Positions 4,852 through 6,545 of a stretch of 6,545 bases of DNA are shown here, one piece after another. The DNA is from SIO4C1 sp039820425. Lineage in GTDB: Bacteria > Cyanobacteriota > Cyanobacteriia > Phormidesmidales > Phormidesmidaceae. The DNA is taken from contig JBCBQD010000297.1 in the NCBI GenBank assembly GCA_039820425.1, positions 1 to 6,545 of the forward strand, written 5' to 3'. The notes beneath the pieces are model-generated. The model was not told the origin of the DNA, searched no databases, and saw nothing but the letters and a program-made list of their open reading frames with translations. The position numbers and the translations under genes were made by a program. The stretch's first letter is position 1. Each line of letters starts with the position of its first letter.

Positions 4852-6522
4852 ATGCAGCAAATTTGGCAAAAGCTACCCAGACGAATCGGTGCCCTCAGTG
4901 GTGGACTGGGGCTGGCGGTAGGCTTACCCGCCTGGGCATTATCGACATCGGTGGGAGCGGACGGGATCGATGCCCTCAGGCTGCATGCAGAACCCTATAA
5001 CCTGACCGGTCGCAAAATTGCCATTGGCCAGGTCGAGATTGGCCGCCCCAGCGTCTTTGGGGTCGACAAAATTGCACTTGAAAATATGCCCTTTCAGGTG
5101 GCCCAGGCCCTGCAGCTAGAAAGCCACGGGGCCGCAGATGAGTTTGTTGACCCCCACGCTACCAATGTGGCCAGCGTCATGATCTCCCAGGACAAATTTT
5201 TGACCGGGGTTGCCCCCGATGCGGTGCTTTTTTCAGCCGCCGTTGGCCCCCTCAATGAGTTCTCAGGTCAGCCAGAAGAATGCATTACAACCCAGGCCGT
5301 TGCCCTCCGCAACAGCGGCGACGTGCGTGCCATCAACTTTAGCTTTGGAGAGCCGCTGATTCGAGATCCGCGCCCCGAAGCCATCTTAGACGGTAATGCC
5401 TTACTCACCCAGTGTATCGACTGGTCTGAGCGGGTTCACGATGTGCTCTATGTGATTGCCGGTAACCAGGGTGGCGGCGGGATTCCCATCCCCACCGACA
5501 ATTTCAATGGCATCAATGTGGCCTACTCAACTCGCGTGGATGGCCGCTTTGTCAAAATTGATTTTGCCAACCTGAGCAGTGAGCCCACCTTTAGCTCCCC
5601 CCGTAGCCCTGCCCCCGAGTCGAATGAAGGGGCCAGGCGGTCGATCAACCTGGTGGCCCCAGGCAGCGAGATTGAAATGTTTAACCCCGACGGTCAACGC
5701 ACTGTAAGTAGCGGCACCAGTTTTGCCGCGCCCCATGTGGCTGCGACTGTGGCTTTATTACAAGAATGGGGCGATCGCAAGATTCGCGAAGGTGCCCCAA
5801 ACTGGAGTTTAGATGCTCGCAAACCGATGGTGACCAAAGCAGTCCTCCTCAACGCCGCAGATAAGCTGCAAGACACCGGCGATGGATTGCGCCTGGGCAT
5901 GGGACGGACACTGCTAGATGAAGCCAATCGCACCTGGGTAGAGTCAGATGCCTATGCAGATCCGGCCATCCCTCTCCATGCAGAGTTGGGCACTGGCCAC
6001 CTAAATGCCTTTCGAGCCTACCAACAATTTAACAGCGGTCAATGGTCATCAGCGGCCCCTGTGCCTGCCATTGGCTGGGACTTGAGCACCGTAGAGCTAG
6101 ACGGTGCAACCTATCAGGACTATGTGATTGAGCAGCCCTTACAGGCCGACAGTTATTTTTCGGCCACCCTAAGCTGGGAACGGCATATTGAACTCAACGA
6201 CAGCAATGGTAATGGCTTATTTGATGTGGGCGAAGCGTTTAGCGGCCAAAGTCTTAATAACCTCGACCTTTATCTGATGCCCGCTGATGAGACGGATATT
6301 AGCAAGAGCGTTTGGTCATCGGTCAGTGCAGAAGACAGTCTTGAGCATATTTTTCATCCGATTCCTGAGACGGGACGATATAAGCTACGCGTCGTCTACC
6401 ACGAGACGGCCAATGGAGAAGCTAGCCAGCCCTATGCCCTAGCCTGGTGGGCAGCCCCAGTGGCGACCTCACCAGCGTCTACGGACGATAGCTTATATCG
6501 TCCCGTCTCAGGAATCGGATGA
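4852..6522 (+). CDS. Exported S8-like (subtilisin family) serine protease with altered Asp motif; 3' end doubtful
   Basis: A predicted secreted subtilase, 556 residues as read. The N-terminus has basic residues and a hydrophobic stretch ending AWA (27-29), a signal peptidase I site. Catalytic landmarks are HATNVAS with H102, IAGNQGG with the oxyanion Asn N205, and GTSFAAPHVA with nucleophile S290. The usual V-[IV]-D-T-G motif is replaced by IAIGQVEIGRP (56-66): Gln60 aligns with the catalytic Asp and Glu62 is the nearest acid, so activity is uncertain. Residues about 409-535 resemble the beta-sandwich found after many subtilase domains, with an EF-hand-like loop at 450-461. ATG 4852 follows an in-frame TAG at 4846 and lacks a Shine-Dalgarno. 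From 6489 the sequence is an inverted copy of the gene's own 6331-6387, so residues 547-556 and the stop codon are suspect. The substrate is unknown. Confidence 0.85.
   Translation: MQQIWQKLPRRIGALSGGLGLAVGLPAWALSTSVGADGIDALRLHAEPYNLTGRKIAIGQVEIGRPSVFGVDKIALENMPFQVAQALQLESHGAADEFVDPHATNVASVMISQDKFLTGVAPDAVLFSAAVGPLNEFSGQPEECITTQAVALRNSGDVRAINFSFGEPLIRDPRPEAILDGNALLTQCIDWSERVHDVLYVIAGNQGGGGIPIPTDNFNGINVAYSTRVDGRFVKIDFANLSSEPTFSSPRSPAPESNEGARRSINLVAPGSEIEMFNPDGQRTVSSGTSFAAPHVAATVALLQEWGDRKIREGAPNWSLDARKPMVTKAVLLNAADKLQDTGDGLRLGMGRTLLDEANRTWVESDAYADPAIPLHAELGTGHLNAFRAYQQFNSGQWSSAAPVPAIGWDLSTVELDGATYQDYVIEQPLQADSYFSATLSWERHIELNDSNGNGLFDVGEAFSGQSLNNLDLYLMPADETDISKSVWSSVSAEDSLEHIFHPIPETGRYKLRVVYHETANGEASQPYALAWWAAPVATSPASTDDSLYRPVSGIG
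5771..5778. repeat. HIP1 octamer GCGATCGC within the protease gene
   Basis: A second exact copy of the cyanobacterial HIP1 palindrome, here inside coding sequence shortly after the active-site serine region. Confidence 0.8.
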
Positions 6523-6545
6523 AAAATATGCTCAAGACTGTCTTC
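6331..6545. repeat. Perfect 57-bp fold-back inverted repeat reaching the window end
   Basis: Bases 6489-6545 are an exact reverse complement of 6331-6387, compared base by base with no mismatch. The arms flank a 101-nt single-copy loop (6388-6488). The match is still perfect at the last base, so the true arm is longer. The left arm is ordinary protease coding sequence, and the right arm supplies the apparent stop codon and an apparent overlapping next start. An amplification or assembly chimera is likeliest; a genuine inverted duplication is the alternative. Confidence 0.95.

Noticed and set aside
6519..6545. Apparent next gene starting with an ATGA overlap of the protease stop, AGGA upstream, reading MKNMLKTVF
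   Set aside because: All of it lies in the inverted copy of 6331-6387, so it is the antisense of protease coding sequence and not evidence for an operon partner.

Overview
The window looks like cyanobacterial chromosome. The evidence is a complete ribulose-phosphate 3-epimerase gene with two HIP1 octamers (GCGATCGC) nearby, a membrane-anchored coiled-coil protein entering a TPR, a 60-residue protein of a type I recall from cyanobacteria, and a secreted subtilase of a type I associate with filamentous cyanobacteria. Base composition is moderate in GC. I cannot fix the genus; a Leptolyngbya/Nodosilinea-like lineage would fit but is a guess. The left edge cuts a gene and the right edge lies inside a fold-back repeat, so the window may be a whole metagenomic contig.

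Layout, left to right. (1) Positions 1-889, minus strand: the N-terminal 296 residues of a membrane-anchored coiled-coil protein whose TPR region starts at the edge. (2) 890-1247: a divergent intergenic region with repeated GCCAA/TTGGC elements. (3) 1248-3470, plus: a full-length SLC12-type cation-chloride cotransporter (740 aa). (4) 3486-3668, minus: a conserved 60-aa protein, convergent with the transporter, possibly preceded by an overlapping 46-codon ORF (3649-3789). (5) 3669-3935: an intergenic region with an NtcA-like palindrome and a perfect 20-bp-stem bidirectional terminator (3801-3846). (6) 3936-4640, minus: rpe, with a strong Shine-Dalgarno and a plausible promoter. (7) 4641-4851: a divergent control region dense in TTGAG/CTCAA inverted repeats. 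(8) 4852-6522, plus: an exported S8-like protease with an altered catalytic-Asp motif and a C-terminal beta domain carrying an EF-hand-like calcium loop.

The genes do not form one pathway. Rpe belongs to the Calvin cycle and oxidative pentose phosphate pathway, the transporter to ion and volume homeostasis, and the protease to the periplasm or outside. The terminator insulates rpe from the small gene and could also stop transporter read-through.

The most striking structure is at the right edge. The last 57 bases (6489-6545) are a perfect reverse complement of 6331-6387, inside the same protease gene, and the repeat is still perfect at the window end. The protease stop codon and last ten residues lie in this inverted copy and should not be trusted. 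An amplification or assembly fold-back chimera is the likeliest cause, with a real inverted duplication as the alternative. I found no convincing undescribed multi-gene system.
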